A stretch of 64,000 nt of DNA from Streptomyces flaveolus (GTDB lineage Bacteria; Actinomycetota; Actinomycetes; Streptomycetales; Streptomycetaceae): the NCBI RefSeq assembly GCF_014648815.1, contig NZ_BMRV01000001.1, forward strand, positions 310,001 to 374,000. Reading direction: 5' to 3'. Positions 16,100 to 25,231 of the stretch are shown piece by piece; the stretch's first letter is position 1, and each line of letters opens with the position of its first letter. The position numbers and the translations under genes are program-made. Below the pieces are notes generated by a model. That model ran no database searches. It saw only the letters and a program-made list of their open reading frames with translations, and was not told the origin of the DNA.

Positions 16100-19000
16100 G
16101 TGCGCTACCGCATCCTCGGCACCACCCAGGCACTCCGCCCCGACGGCACGGCCGTCCCCGTCGGCGGGGCGCGGCTGCGTGCCCTGCTGACCGTGCTCGC
16201 CCTCAGGCCCGGCCGCGCCGTGCCCGTGGGGCTGCTGGTGGAGGAGGTGTGGGGCGACGGCCCGCCCGCCGACGCGCCGGGCGCCCTCCAGGCACTGGTC
16301 GGACGGCTGCGCCGGGCGCTGGGCGCGGACGCGGTCGCCTCCGCCGACGGCGGCTACCGGCTCACCGCCGTCCCCGACGACATCGACCTGCACCGCTTCG
16401 ACCGGCTGGCCGGGGAGGGCTCCCGCGCCCTCGCCGACGGCGACCCGGACAAGGCGGCCGAACTCCTCGACGACGCCCTCGCCCTGTGGCGCGGCCCCGC
16501 CCTCGCCGACCTGCCCGACCGCACCGCCGAGGCGGCCCGCTGGGAGACCCGGCACCTGGACGTCCTGCGCGCCCGCCACGCCGCCGCCCTGGACCTCGGG
16601 CAGGCGGAGCAGGCCCTGCCCGGGCTGACCGCGCTGTGCGACGGCCACCCGCTGGACGAGTCCCTCCAGGCCCTGCGGCTGCGCGCCCTGCGCGACACCG
16701 GCCGCACCGCGGAGGCGCTGGCCGCCTACGAGGGCGTACGACGCCTGCTCGCGGACCGCCTCGGCACCGACCCGGGGCCCGAGCTGCGGGCGCTGCACGG
16801 GGAGTTGCTCGATCCCACGCGGGCCGCGGGCGGTTCCGCGGCACACCCCGGCTCCCGGTGGCCCCCGGGGGTCACCCACCGCGCGGGGTCCGCCGGTTCC
16901 GCCCCGCACCCGGGGTCCGCGACACCGGCCGGTCCTGCGGGGGCCGCTGGTTCCGCGGCGCATCCCGGCGCTGGGGTGCCGTCCGACCCCGCCGGGTTCG
17001 CCGGCCCCGCGACGCATGACGGCTCCGCGGCACCCACCCCCGCGTCGGCACCCACCGGCCGTACGACGCCCGCCGGCCCCGCGACGCCCGCGGCCGCCCG
17101 CCCCAGCGCGCCGAAGCCCCCTGACGCCGGGGCCGGCTTGCGCCCCCGGGGCAACCTCCGTGCCCGGCTCACCTCGTTCGTCGGGCGGGACGCCGACATC
17201 CAGGCGCTGCGCGCCGATCTGGCGACCGCGCGGCTCGTCACCCTGCTCGGGCCCGGCGGCGCCGGGAAGACCCGGCTGTCGCAGGAGGCCGCCGAGGGCG
17301 CCGGGGACTCGGCGCAGGACGGTGCCTGGCTGGTCGAACTCGCCCCCGTCGACGACCCCGGCGCCGTACCGGAGGCCGTGCTGACCGCCCTCGGCGCCCG
17401 CGAGACCGTGCTGTACGGCGCCGGCGCCGAGGAGATGCGGGCCGTCACCGCGACCGACCGCCAGGGCACCGCCGTGGAGCGCCTCGTCGAGCACTGCGGC
17501 CGGCGCCGCATGCTGATCGTCCTCGACAACTGCGAGCACGTCGTCGACGCCGCCGCCCGCCTCGCCGAGGAACTGCTCGCCCGCTGCCCCCACCTGACCG
17601 TCCTCGCCACCAGCCGCGAACCCCTCGGTGTACCGGGGGAGCTGCTGCGCCCGGTCGAGCCGCTGCCCGAGCCGGCCGCGCTGCGGCTGCTCGCCGACCG
17701 GGGAGCCGCCGCCCGCCCGGGCTTCCGCCCCGACGCCGACGAGGAGACCGCGGCGGCCTGCGCGGAGATCTGCCGCCGCCTCGACGGCCTGCCGCTCGCC
17801 ATCGAACTGGCCGCCGCCCGGCTGCGCATGCTCACCCCGCGCCAGATCGCCGACCGCCTCGACGACCGTTTCCGCCTGCTCACCTCCGGCAGCCGCACCG
17901 TCCTGCCCCGCCAGCAGACGCTGCGCGCGGTCGTCGACTGGTCCTGGGACCTGCTCGACGAGGAGGAACGGGACGTGCTGCGGCGCCTGTCCGTCTTCGC
18001 GGGCGGCTGCGACCTCACCGCCGCCGAGGCCGTGTGCGGGCCCGCCGCCCTGGATGCCCTCGGTTCGCTCGTCGACAAGTCGCTGGTCGTGGCCGCGCCG
18101 TCCGGGAGCGACGGCATGCGCTACCGGCTCCTGGAGACCGTCGCGGAGTACGCCGGGGAGCGCCTCGACGAGGCCGGCGGCCGGCCCGCCGCTGAGCGCG
18201 CGCACCTGACGTACTACCGCGAACTCGCCCGCACCACCGACCCGTTGCTGCGCGGCCCCGAGCAGCTGCCCGCCATCGAGCGGCTGGAGCGCGAGTACGA
18301 GAACCTGCGCACCGCCCTGCGCCACGCCATCGCCGAGCGCGACGAGCAGGAGGCGCTGAGCCTGGCGCTGTCGCTGGTCTGGTACTGGCAGATGCGCGAC
18401 CTGCGGGTGGAGGCCCGGAACTGGTTCAGCGAGGTCATGGCCCTCGGCCCGGACCCGTTCGGCGAGCCGGTCCGGCGCGCCGAGCCGGTGTGGGAGCGAT
18501 GCACGTCCGCCCCGCCCCCGATGGCCGGCGAGGTGCTCGCCGAGGCCCGGCGCGGCGTCCACCTGGCCCACCTCGCCTGCATGGACACCGAGCTGGACGC
18601 CTGGCAGAGTCCGCGGGCCCAGCGGAAACTGCGCGCCATCGCCGGGACCTACGAACCCGGCATGCCGCAGACCTGCACCCCTCCCGGCCTGCTCTGGTTC
18701 TTCGCGGTGATGCTCTCCGGCGACATGGACCGGCTGCACGAGATCATGAACGCCGCGGTGCGCACCTGCCGCGAGACGCCGGGGTTCGACTGGGAGCTGG
18801 CCGGCGCGCTGCAGATGCGCGCCCAGATGCTCGCCAACCGCACCGACTGGGCGGGCGACGCTGCCCGGGACGCCGACGAGGCACTGGAGATCTACCGCCG
18901 CCTCGGTGACGCCTGGGGCACCGCCGAGGCCCTGTCCGCGCGCGCCGAGGCCCAGGAACGCCAGGGCGAGTACCGGCGGGCCGCCGCCTCCTACGAGGCC

Positions 19001-19666
19001 GCCGCGGAACTCGCCCGACGGCTCGGCGCGCACGCCCAGGTGGACATCCTGGACGCCCGGCTCGGCAGCGTGCTGCTGGAGGCGGGCGACGCCGAGCGGG
19101 GCGAGCCCATGCTGCGCGCGGTGATCGCCCGGACGGAGGGGACGGGACACAGCGGCGCCATGCCGGCCGCCCGGCTCTACCTCGCCGGCTGGCTCGGCAT
19201 GACCGGCCGGACCGCCGAGGCCCGCGAGGAGCTGCGGCTCCTGCGCGAGAACTTCTCCATCTCCCACTTCGTCGTCTTCGACGCCTTCATCCTCGCCGCG
19301 GAGGCCTGGCTCGCCACGCTGGACGGCCGCCACGAGGAGTGCCTGGCCAAGATCCGGCAATCGCTGGAACGGGCCGACGACCCGATGTCCGCGGCCATCG
19401 CCCCGCACATGCGCTCCGGGTTCCTGACCATCGCCGCGATGGCGATGGCCCGGCTGGACGGCGGGCGCCGGGCCGTGGACGCCGCGCGCTGCATCGGTGC
19501 CGCCGACGCGGCGGTGCCGCCGGACCACGTCGCGATGGGCCTGGAGCGGGACGCGCACGTCCGGGCGGTGGAGCGGGTCCGTGACGTACTCGGCACCGAG
19601 GCCTACGAGGCCGCGTACGCCGAGGGCACCGGCCTCTCCGTGGAGGAGGCCGGTGCCCTGGTCTGA
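16100..19666 (+). CDS. Large AfsR/SARP-family regulator (wHTH-BTAD-NB-ARC-TPR-like)
   Basis: About 1,188 residues. Residues 1-95 form the OmpR-like winged helix of SARPs (MRYRILGTTQALRPDG start), followed by the bacterial transcriptional activation domain to about 240. Then comes an Ala/Gly/Pro linker with four degenerate SAxHPGS-like repeats (nt 16831-17130). Next is an NB-ARC ATPase with Walker A LLGPGGAGKTR near residue 385 and Walker B MLIVLDNCEHV, then a long helical TPR-like C-terminus. It resembles AfsR, which activates secondary metabolism after kinase input. The start is probably the GTG at 16100: GACAAT (16087-16092) is a -10 placed for a leaderless mRNA; ATG at 16091 is the alternative. 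The convergent ABC exporter has SARP-like repeats in its promoter and is the obvious candidate target. Confidence 0.92.
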   Translation: MRYRILGTTQALRPDGTAVPVGGARLRALLTVLALRPGRAVPVGLLVEEVWGDGPPADAPGALQALVGRLRRALGADAVASADGGYRLTAVPDDIDLHRFDRLAGEGSRALADGDPDKAAELLDDALALWRGPALADLPDRTAEAARWETRHLDVLRARHAAALDLGQAEQALPGLTALCDGHPLDESLQALRLRALRDTGRTAEALAAYEGVRRLLADRLGTDPGPELRALHGELLDPTRAAGGSAAHPGSRWPPGVTHRAGSAGSAPHPGSATPAGPAGAAGSAAHPGAGVPSDPAGFAGPATHDGSAAPTPASAPTGRTTPAGPATPAAARPSAPKPPDAGAGLRPRGNLRARLTSFVGRDADIQALRADLATARLVTLLGPGGAGKTRLSQEAAEGAGDSAQDGAWLVELAPVDDPGAVPEAVLTALGARETVLYGAGAEEMRAVTATDRQGTAVERLVEHCGRRRMLIVLDNCEHVVDAAARLAEELLARCPHLTVLATSREPLGVPGELLRPVEPLPEPAALRLLADRGAAARPGFRPDADEETAAACAEICRRLDGLPLAIELAAARLRMLTPRQIADRLDDRFRLLTSGSRTVLPRQQTLRAVVDWSWDLLDEEERDVLRRLSVFAGGCDLTAAEAVCGPAALDALGSLVDKSLVVAAPSGSDGMRYRLLETVAEYAGERLDEAGGRPAAERAHLTYYRELARTTDPLLRGPEQLPAIERLEREYENLRTALRHAIAERDEQEALSLALSLVWYWQMRDLRVEARNWFSEVMALGPDPFGEPVRRAEPVWERCTSAPPPMAGEVLAEARRGVHLAHLACMDTELDAWQSPRAQRKLRAIAGTYEPGMPQTCTPPGLLWFFAVMLSGDMDRLHEIMNAAVRTCRETPGFDWELAGALQMRAQMLANRTDWAGDAARDADEALEIYRRLGDAWGTAEALSARAEAQERQGEYRRAAASYEAAAELARRLGAHAQVDILDARLGSVLLEAGDAERGEPMLRAVIARTEGTGHSGAMPAARLYLAGWLGMTGRTAEAREELRLLRENFSISHFVVFDAFILAAEAWLATLDGRHEECLAKIRQSLERADDPMSAAIAPHMRSGFLTIAAMAMARLDGGRRAVDAARCIGAADAAVPPDHVAMGLERDAHVRAVERVRDVLGTEAYEAAYAEGTGLSVEEAGALV

Positions 19667-19672
19667 CCCGCG

Positions 19673-20491
19673 TCAGGCCTTCGTACGGAACTTGTGGATC
19701 GCGATCGGCGCCATCACCGCGGTGAGCGCCACCGACCAGCCCACCGTCATCCACAGGTCGTGTGCGACGGGGCCGCCCACCATCAGGCCGCGCGCGGCGT
19801 CGGCGAGGCTGGACAGCGGGTTGTAGTCCGTGAAGGCCTCCAGCCAGCCCGGCATCGACTGCGTCGGCGCGAAGATCGAGGAGCCGAACTGGAGCGGCAT
19901 CAGCACCAGGAAGCCCATCGCCTGCACGGACTGGGCGTTCTTCATCATCACGCCCAGCGTGAGGAAGATCCACATCAGGGCCGAGCCGAACAGCACCGAC
20001 AGCCCCACGGAGGCCAGCAGCCCGGCCCAGTTGGTGATGTCGAAGCCGACGAGGACACCGACGATCAGCAGCACCACGGTGGCGAACAGCATCCGCAGCA
20101 GCTCCACGGCGATCTTGGCGAACAGCACGGAGCCGCGCCCGATCGGCAGGGACCGGAAGCGGTCCATGACACCGGAGTTGAAGTCCTGGTTGAAGCCGGT
20201 GCCCACGCCCTGGGCCATGTTCATGCCCATCATGGCCATCAGACCGGGCACGACGTACTGCACGTACGCCTGCTGCCCGCCGCCGAGCGACTGCCCGATG
20301 GAGCCGCCGAAGACGTAGACGAACAGCAGCGTGAAGATGACCGGGAACAGGATGGCGTCGAACATCGACTCCGGGTCCTGCCGGATCCACAGCAGATTGC
20401 GACGGACCAGCGCGCCGGTGTGCCGCAGGTGCCCGCGCAGCGAGATCCGGGCGTCGGGAGCGGATGTGGCGGTGGTGGTGACGGCGCTCAT
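19673..20491 (-). CDS. ABC-2-type transporter permease, DrrB-like
   Basis: A 272-residue membrane protein with six predicted helices. RRNLLWIRQDPESMFDAILFPVIFTLLFVYVFGG and the later block around MQGVGTGF-NQDF (GMNMAQGVGTGFNQDFNSGV) are typical of daunorubicin-resistance DrrB and related ABC-2 exporters. It overlaps the ATPase gene by four bases (ATGA-type coupling), so the two form one exporter. The substrate is unknown. It ends seven bases from the stop of the convergent AfsR-like gene. Confidence 0.92.
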   Translation of the reverse strand: MSAVTTTATSAPDARISLRGHLRHTGALVRRNLLWIRQDPESMFDAILFPVIFTLLFVYVFGGSIGQSLGGGQQAYVQYVVPGLMAMMGMNMAQGVGTGFNQDFNSGVMDRFRSLPIGRGSVLFAKIAVELLRMLFATVVLLIVGVLVGFDITNWAGLLASVGLSVLFGSALMWIFLTLGVMMKNAQSVQAMGFLVLMPLQFGSSIFAPTQSMPGWLEAFTDYNPLSSLADAARGLMVGGPVAHDLWMTVGWSVALTAVMAPIAIHKFRTKA

Positions 20492-21516
20492 ACGGCGACC
20501 TCCTCGCGGGCGTCGGTGACGGGCGCGGCGTCCTGCGGGGCACTGGCGCGGTGGCCGGTGAGCGACAGGAAGACCTCGTCCAGGCTGGGCAGTTCGGTGG
20601 TGATGGAGGCGATGGTGATGCCGCGCGCGGTGACCGCGCCGACCACGGCGGTCAGCTGCTCGTCACTGAGGATCGGCACCAGGACGGTCCCGCGCTGGGT
20701 GTCCACGGTGGAGTTGGCGAGCCCGGTGATGCCCATCTCGTCCAGGAACCCGGCGAGCGGCCGCAGTTGCGCCGGGTCGGCCGGGCGGACGCGCAGGGTG
20801 CGCCCGCCGACCTTCGCCTTCAGCTCCTCGATGCCGCCCTTCGCGATGACCTTGCCGCGGTCGACGACGGTCAGCTCGGAGGCGAGCTGCTCGGCCTCCT
20901 CCATGTACTGGGTGGTCAGCAGCACGGTGACACCGTCGCCGACCATGCGCTTGACCTCGTCCCACACCTCGTTGCGGGTGCGCGGGTCCAGACCGGTGGT
21001 GGGCTCGTCCAGGTAGAGGACGGCCGGGTGCCCGATCATGGAGGCGGCCAGGTCGAGGCGGCGCCGCATGCCGCCGGAGTAGGTGGCCGCGGGGCGCTTG
21101 CCGGCCTCGGTGAGCGAGAACCGCTCCAGCAGTTCGTCGGCACGGGCGCGGGCGTCCTTGCGGGACAGGTCGAGCAGCCGCCCGATCATGTAGAGGTTCT
21201 CCCAGCCGGGGAGCTTCTCGTCCACGGACGCGTACTGCCCGGTGAGCCCTATCACCCGCCGCAGCTGCCGCGGCTGCCGTACGACGTCGTAGCCGGCGAC
21301 GTGCGCCTGCCCGGCGTCGGGGGTGATGAGGGTGGACAGGATGCGGACGAGGGTGGTCTTGCCGGCGCCGTTCGGCCCGAGCACGCCCATCACGGTGCCC
21401 TCGCGCACGTCCAGGTCGACGCCGTCCAGCGCCTTGGTCTCGCCGTAGTGCTTGACCAGCCCCCGCACGGTGACCGCGCTGTTCGCGGCCTCGGGGGTGT
21501 TGTCGATTCGCTTCAT
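20488..21516 (-). CDS. ABC transporter ATP-binding protein, DrrA-like
   Basis: A 342-residue ATPase. Walker A is GPNGAGKTT (47-55), signature YSGGMRRRLDLA, Walker B VLYLDEPTTGLD, and the C-terminal extension after residue 230 (VRPADPAQLRPLAGFLDEMG) is that of the DrrA drug-export subfamily. The ATG at 21516 (MKRIDNTPEA) lies nine bases after a -10 box, so the message is probably leaderless. It is transcribed with the DrrB-like permease. The upstream 11-bp-phased repeats suggest control by a SARP. Confidence 0.93.
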   Translation of the reverse strand: MKRIDNTPEAANSAVTVRGLVKHYGETKALDGVDLDVREGTVMGVLGPNGAGKTTLVRILSTLITPDAGQAHVAGYDVVRQPRQLRRVIGLTGQYASVDEKLPGWENLYMIGRLLDLSRKDARARADELLERFSLTEAGKRPAATYSGGMRRRLDLAASMIGHPAVLYLDEPTTGLDPRTRNEVWDEVKRMVGDGVTVLLTTQYMEEAEQLASELTVVDRGKVIAKGGIEELKAKVGGRTLRVRPADPAQLRPLAGFLDEMGITGLANSTVDTQRGTVLVPILSDEQLTAVVGAVTARGITIASITTELPSLDEVFLSLTGHRASAPQDAAPVTDAREEVAV

Positions 21517-21525
21517 GCCGACGAC

Positions 21526-21531
21526 AGTGTC
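21526..21531 (-). promoter_or_regulatory. -10 box of the drrAB-like operon
   Basis: GACACT on the minus strand, nine bases upstream of the ATG at 21516 and exactly 8 bp downstream of the last TGTCGG repeat. No good -35 hexamer is visible, which is common at activator-dependent SARP promoters. Confidence 0.5.
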
Positions 21532-21539
21532 AGGCGCTG

Positions 21540-21587
21540 CCGACAAACCACCGACATTCCGCCGACAGCACGGACATCCCACCGACA
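21540..21587 (-). repeat. Phased TGTCSG direct repeats (SARP-like binding site)
   Basis: Reading on the minus strand there are five TGTCGG/TGTCCG units: 21587-21582, 21576-21571 (TGTCCG), 21567-21562, 21556-21551 and 21545-21540. The spacings are 11, 9, 11 and 11 bp, about one helical turn each. The promoter-proximal unit ends 8 bp before the -10. SARP activators bind heptameric direct repeats of 11-bp period with this same 8-bp gap, so the site is probably a target of the neighbouring AfsR-like protein. Confidence 0.6.
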
Positions 21588-21621
21588 ACGACCGCGGCGG
21601 CGCCGGCCGGGGAGCGGAAAG

Positions 21622-21661
21622 CACCGGCCCCGCCGACGGGGGAAGATCGGCGGGGCCGGTG
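21622..21661 (-). terminator. Strong hairpin terminator of panB
   Basis: A perfect 15-bp GC-rich stem (21622-21636 with 21647-21661) and a 10-base loop lies 15 bases downstream of the panB stop codon. No T-run follows. It separates panB from the ABC exporter promoter. Confidence 0.75.
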
Positions 21662-21676
21662 TCGTACCGCGGTGGT

Positions 21677-22552
21677 TCAGTGGACGGAGTGCTCCTCCTG
21701 CGGGAACGCTCCGCCGACGACGTCCTCGGCGAACGACTTCGCCGCGTCGCCCATGACCTGGCGCAGGTCGGCGTACTGCTTCACGAACTTCGGCACCCGT
21801 CCGCCGGTCAGCCCGAGCATGTCGGTCCACACCAGCACCTGGGCGTCCGTCTCCGGACCCGCGCCGATGCCGACGGTCGGGATGTGCAGGGTGCGCGTCA
21901 CCTCGGCGGCCAGCTCGGCCGGCACCAGCTCCAGGACGACCGCGAAGGCGCCCGCGTCCTGCACGGCCTTGGCGTCGCGCAGCAGCTGCTGGGCGGCCTC
22001 CTCGCCGCGGCCCTGCACCCGGTAGCCCATGGCGTTGACGGACTGCGGGGTGAGACCGATGTGCGCCATCACCGGGATGCCGGACTCCACCAGCAGCTCG
22101 ATCTGCCGGTGCGAGCGCTCGCCGCCCTCCAGCTTGACCGCCCCGGCCCCGGCCTCCTTCACCAGCCGGGTCGCCGAGCGCAGCGCCTGCACCGGGCCCT
22201 CCTGGTAGGAGCCGAAGGGCAGGTCCGCCACGATCAGGGCGCGGCTGGTGCCCCGGACCACGGCGGACGAGAGCATGATCATCTCGTCCAGCGTGACGGG
22301 CACGGTGGTGTCGTAGCCGAGGTGGCAGTTGCCCGCCGAGTCGCCGACGAGCATGACCGGGATGCCGGCCTCGTCGAAGACGGACGCGGTCATCGCGTCG
22401 TAGGCGGTGAGCATGGGCCACTTCTCGCCGCGCTCCTTGGCGGCGGTGATGTCCCGGACGGTGATGCGGCGGGTGCTCTTGCCCCCGTACAACGCCCTGC
22501 CGCCGTCGGCGGGCTTGGCCTGAGGCGTCTGGGCAGCCGAAAGCTGCGTCAT
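21677..22552 (-). CDS. panB: Ketopantoate hydroxymethyltransferase
   Basis: A 291-residue enzyme that adds a hydroxymethyl group from 5,10-methylenetetrahydrofolate to 2-oxoisovalerate, the first committed step to pantothenate and Co[30 protein letters not shown] (metal/substrate loop), [12 protein letters not shown] and [10 protein letters not shown] are the diagnostic PanB blocks. The N-terminal 35 residues ([22 protein letters not shown]) are a typical actinobacterial extension. It is monocistronic, ended by a strong hairpin. The other pantothenate genes are not in this window. Confidence 0.95.
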   Translation of the reverse strand: MTQLSAAQTPQAKPADGGRALYGGKSTRRITVRDITAAKERGEKWPMLTAYDAMTASVFDEAGIPVMLVGDSAGNCHLGYDTTVPVTLDEMIMLSSAVVRGTSRALIVADLPFGSYQEGPVQALRSATRLVKEAGAGAVKLEGGERSHRQIELLVESGIPVMAHIGLTPQSVNAMGYRVQGRGEEAAQQLLRDAKAVQDAGAFAVVLELVPAELAAEVTRTLHIPTVGIGAGPETDAQVLVWTDMLGLTGGRVPKFVKQYADLRQVMGDAAKSFAEDVVGGAFPQEEHSVH

Positions 22553-22727
22553 GGCAACGGCTCCTTCATGTCATCTCGAGGCGCCCTGACGGCGTCCCCG
22601 GATCCCTCCCATGGTGGCACCTCGTGCCGCCGGACGGCTAGGGGACCCTCGCCACGCGTCCTACGACCGGGATCGGCCGGGTGTCATGGGGCCGGGGCGG
22701 GGGCCGATGTAAGAGCTCGGTAAGAAA

Positions 22728-22754
22728 TTACGATACGGAACGGTCTCGTATACT
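22728..22754 (+). promoter_or_regulatory. Promoter and TetR-type operator of the DHA2 exporter
   Basis: ATACGGAACGGTCTCGTAT (22733-22751) is an imperfect palindrome with 7 of 9 base pairs matching. It overlaps a -10 TATACT (22749-22754) and reaches a TTACGA -35 candidate (22728-22733). Such a site would let the TetR protein encoded downstream block transcription. Confidence 0.55.
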
Positions 22755-22775
22755 AAAGATCCTAGGCTTGACGGC

Positions 22776-24368
22776 ATGACTACTCCTGCCGACTCTCCCT
22801 CCCGGCGCATACCGGAAGAGGTGCACCGGCGCCGCTGGGCCATCCTCGGCGTGCTCATGCTGAGCCTGCTGATCGTGGTGCTCGACAACTCGATCCTGAA
22901 CGTCGCCATCAAGACCATCTCCACCCCCGAGCCCACCGGCCTGGGCGCCACCCAGAGCGAGCTGGAGTGGGCGATCAACGCCTACACCCTCGTCTTCGCC
23001 GGCCTGCTGTTCACCGCCGGTCTGCTCGGTGACCGGCTCGGCCGCAAGAAGGTCCTGCTCGGCGGCCTGGCCGTGTTCGGCATCGGCTCCGCCCTGGCCG
23101 CCTTCTCCGGCTCGCCCGGCGAGCTCATCACCTTCCGTGCGGTGATGGGCCTGGGCGCCGCCTTCGTCATGCCCGCCACCCTCGCCGTCCTCATGAACGT
23201 CTTCGAGCGTGAGGAACAGCCCAAGGCCATCGGCATCTGGGCCGGCGGCGTGGGCCTGGCCATCGCCATCGGTCCCATCACCGGCGGGCTGCTCCTGGAC
23301 CACTTCTGGTGGGGCTCGGTCTTCCTCGTCAACGTGCCGATCGTGGTCCTGGCCCTCGCGCTGATGCTGTGGCTGGTCCCCGACTCCCGCGACCCGAACC
23401 CCGGCCGCCTCGACCCGGTCGGCGTCGTCCTGTCCGTCGTCGGCCTCGTCCTGCTGGTCTACGGCATCATCAAGGGCGGTCAGCTCGCCGACTTCACGGA
23501 CGCGACCGTGCTGGCGACGAGCGGCGCGGGTCTCGCCGTGCTCGTGGCCTTCGTCGTGTACGAGAAGCGCAGCGACCACCCGTCCATCGACGTCACGTAC
23601 TTCCGCAACAAGGTGTTCTCCGCCGCGATCGCCGCCATCGCGCTGGTCTTCTTCGCGCTGATGGGCGTGACCTTCTTCTCCGTCTTCTACACCCAGAGCG
23701 TGCTCGGCTTCTCGCCGCTGGAGACCGGTCTGCTGATGCTGCCGCTGGCCGCCTCGCAGCTGATCTTCGCCCCCCGGGCCCGCCTCCTCGTCGACCGTTT
23801 CGGCAACCGGGCCACGACCACGGCCGGGATGGTGCTCATCGCCGCGATGCTGGCCGCGTTCGCCACGCTGGAGGCGGACACGCCGGTCTGGCTGCTGGAG
23901 GTCTACTTCTTCCTCATGGGCACCGGCATGGCGCACATCATGACGCCGACCAGCGTCGTCATCATGCAGGCCCTGCCCCGTGAGAAGGCCGGCTCGGCCT
24001 CCGCGCTCAGCAACACCTTCCGCCAGGTCGGCGGCGCCCTCGGCATCGCCGTCCTCGGCTCCGTGCTGTCCACCGCCTACCGCAACGGCATCGAGGGCGA
24101 CCTCGGCCACGTCCCGGCCGGCCTGCGCCACACCGCCGGCGAGTCCATCGAGGCCACGCTCGGCGTCGCCGAGAAGCTCGGCCCCCGGGGCGAGGCCCTG
24201 GTCGGCCCGGCCCACGACGCCTTCCTGCACGCCATGCACGTCACCGCCCTGTGGGGAGCGGGTGTCGCCGTGCTCGGCGCGGTCGTGGTGGCCGTGTACC
24301 TGCCGGGCCGGACCCCGCGGCCCGAGTCGCCCGAGCGGGAACGGGAGCCGGTGGCCACGATGGAGTAG
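22776..24368 (+). CDS. DHA2-type (14-helix) multidrug MFS exporter
   Basis: A 530-residue EmrB/QacA-family proton antiporter with about 14 hydrophobic helices. [15 protein letters not shown] near residue 32 is the conserved TM1 Asp motif of the DHA2 family, [15 protein letters not shown] is motif A, and [24 protein letters not shown] is motif C of exporters. It is followed 53 bases later by a TetR gene on the same strand, the common repressor-exporter pairing, and its promoter carries a palindrome. The substrate is unknown. Confidence 0.92.
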   Translation: MTTPADSPSRRIPEEVHRRRWAILGVLMLSLLIVVLDNSILNVAIKTISTPEPTGLGATQSELEWAINAYTLVFAGLLFTAGLLGDRLGRKKVLLGGLAVFGIGSALAAFSGSPGELITFRAVMGLGAAFVMPATLAVLMNVFEREEQPKAIGIWAGGVGLAIAIGPITGGLLLDHFWWGSVFLVNVPIVVLALALMLWLVPDSRDPNPGRLDPVGVVLSVVGLVLLVYGIIKGGQLADFTDATVLATSGAGLAVLVAFVVYEKRSDHPSIDVTYFRNKVFSAAIAAIALVFFALMGVTFFSVFYTQSVLGFSPLETGLLMLPLAASQLIFAPRARLLVDRFGNRATTTAGMVLIAAMLAAFATLEADTPVWLLEVYFFLMGTGMAHIMTPTSVVIMQALPREKAGSASALSNTFRQVGGALGIAVLGSVLSTAYRNGIEGDLGHVPAGLRHTAGESIEATLGVAEKLGPRGEALVGPAHDAFLHAMHVTALWGAGVAVLGAVVVAVYLPGRTPRPESPEREREPVATME

Positions 24369-24421
24369 TAGCGCCGCACACCAGGGACAATCGTCCGAGC
24401 ACCGGCGGAAGGACCCGGCAC

Positions 24422-25045
24422 GTGACCCTCGACAACCGCTCGCCACACGGCTTCCCCGCGCGGGGGCGACCCCGCAGCGAGGCCGTCGAGCGCGCCATCA
24501 TCGAGGGCGTGCTGGAGCTCCTGGAGCAGGGTGTCCCGCTCGCCGAGCTCTCCGTCGAGCGCATCGCGCGCACGGCCGGCGTCGGCAAGGCCACCATCTA
24601 CCGCCGCTGGAGCGGCAAGGAGGAGCTCTTCGTCGACGTGGTGCGGGCCGCCGAGCCCGAGGACCCGGTCCTGCCGGGCACCTCGATGCGGGACGACCTG
24701 ATCGTCATCCTGGAGTCGTTGCGGCAGCGCGGCCTGACCACCCGGTCGGCGATCCTGCACAGCGTGTACGCCCAGATGAAGTCCAGCCCCAAGATCTGGG
24801 CGGCCTACCACGACACCGTCATCCTCCCGCGGCGCAGACTCGGCATCGAGATACTGCGCCGCGGCCGCGACAACGGTGAACTGCGCGACGACGTCGACCT
24901 GGACCTGCTCCACGACATCGTCGTCGGCCCCATGCTGGTCCGCGCGATCATGCGCCCGGAGGGCGACCTCCCCGAGGACCTCGCCACGCAGATCGTCGAC
25001 ACGCTGCTCGGCGGTCTGCGCCCCGTCGGCCCGCCCCGCCCGTAG
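24422..25045 (+). CDS. TetR-family repressor of the DHA2 exporter
   Basis: A 207-residue TetR protein. The helix-turn-helix is LSVERIARTAGVGKATIYRRWSGKEELF (about residues 42-69); the C-terminal half is the helical TetR_C_11-like ligand domain. The GTG at 24422 has GGAAGGA eight bases upstream. A GACAAT box at 24386-24391 may provide an internal promoter. It most likely represses its own upstream exporter through the palindrome at 22733-22751. The inducer is unknown. Confidence 0.9.
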   Translation: MTLDNRSPHGFPARGRPRSEAVERAIIEGVLELLEQGVPLAELSVERIARTAGVGKATIYRRWSGKEELFVDVVRAAEPEDPVLPGTSMRDDLIVILESLRQRGLTTRSAILHSVYAQMKSSPKIWAAYHDTVILPRRRLGIEILRRGRDNGELRDDVDLDLLHDIVVGPMLVRAIMRPEGDLPEDLATQIVDTLLGGLRPVGPPRP

Positions 25046-25231
25046 GGCGCGAATGTGCGCGTTCTGTCACAGAGCCCCCTGGTTCCACCCGTGTTCGGAA
25101 CTCCGGACGCCGACTCGTACGTCCTCGTGCCCGTACGGCCGTCATGGGACGGCATGAACGGAACCGATCATCCCCTAGGGTGCTGAGACACGGGGGGCGA
25201 CGGTATGCACGGCAGGCAGTGAGGCGGCGGT

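Noticed and set aside
16831..17150. Degenerate repeats as a possible insertion or recombination site
   Set aside because: They encode the Ala/Gly/Pro linker between the BTAD and NB-ARC domains and stay in frame.
15137..19558. A 1,473-codon open frame on the minus strand opposite the AfsR-like gene
   Set aside because: Only its last 265 codons (the site-2 protease) have protein-like composition. The rest is a shadow of the high-GC plus-strand gene, rich in Gly/Ala/Arg without motifs.
16079..24391. The same 14-mer ACACCAGGGACAAT occurs before the AfsR-like gene and before a TetR gene
   Set aside because: In a 64-kb GC-biased sequence several exact 14-mer repeats are expected by chance, and spacing to the two starts differs.
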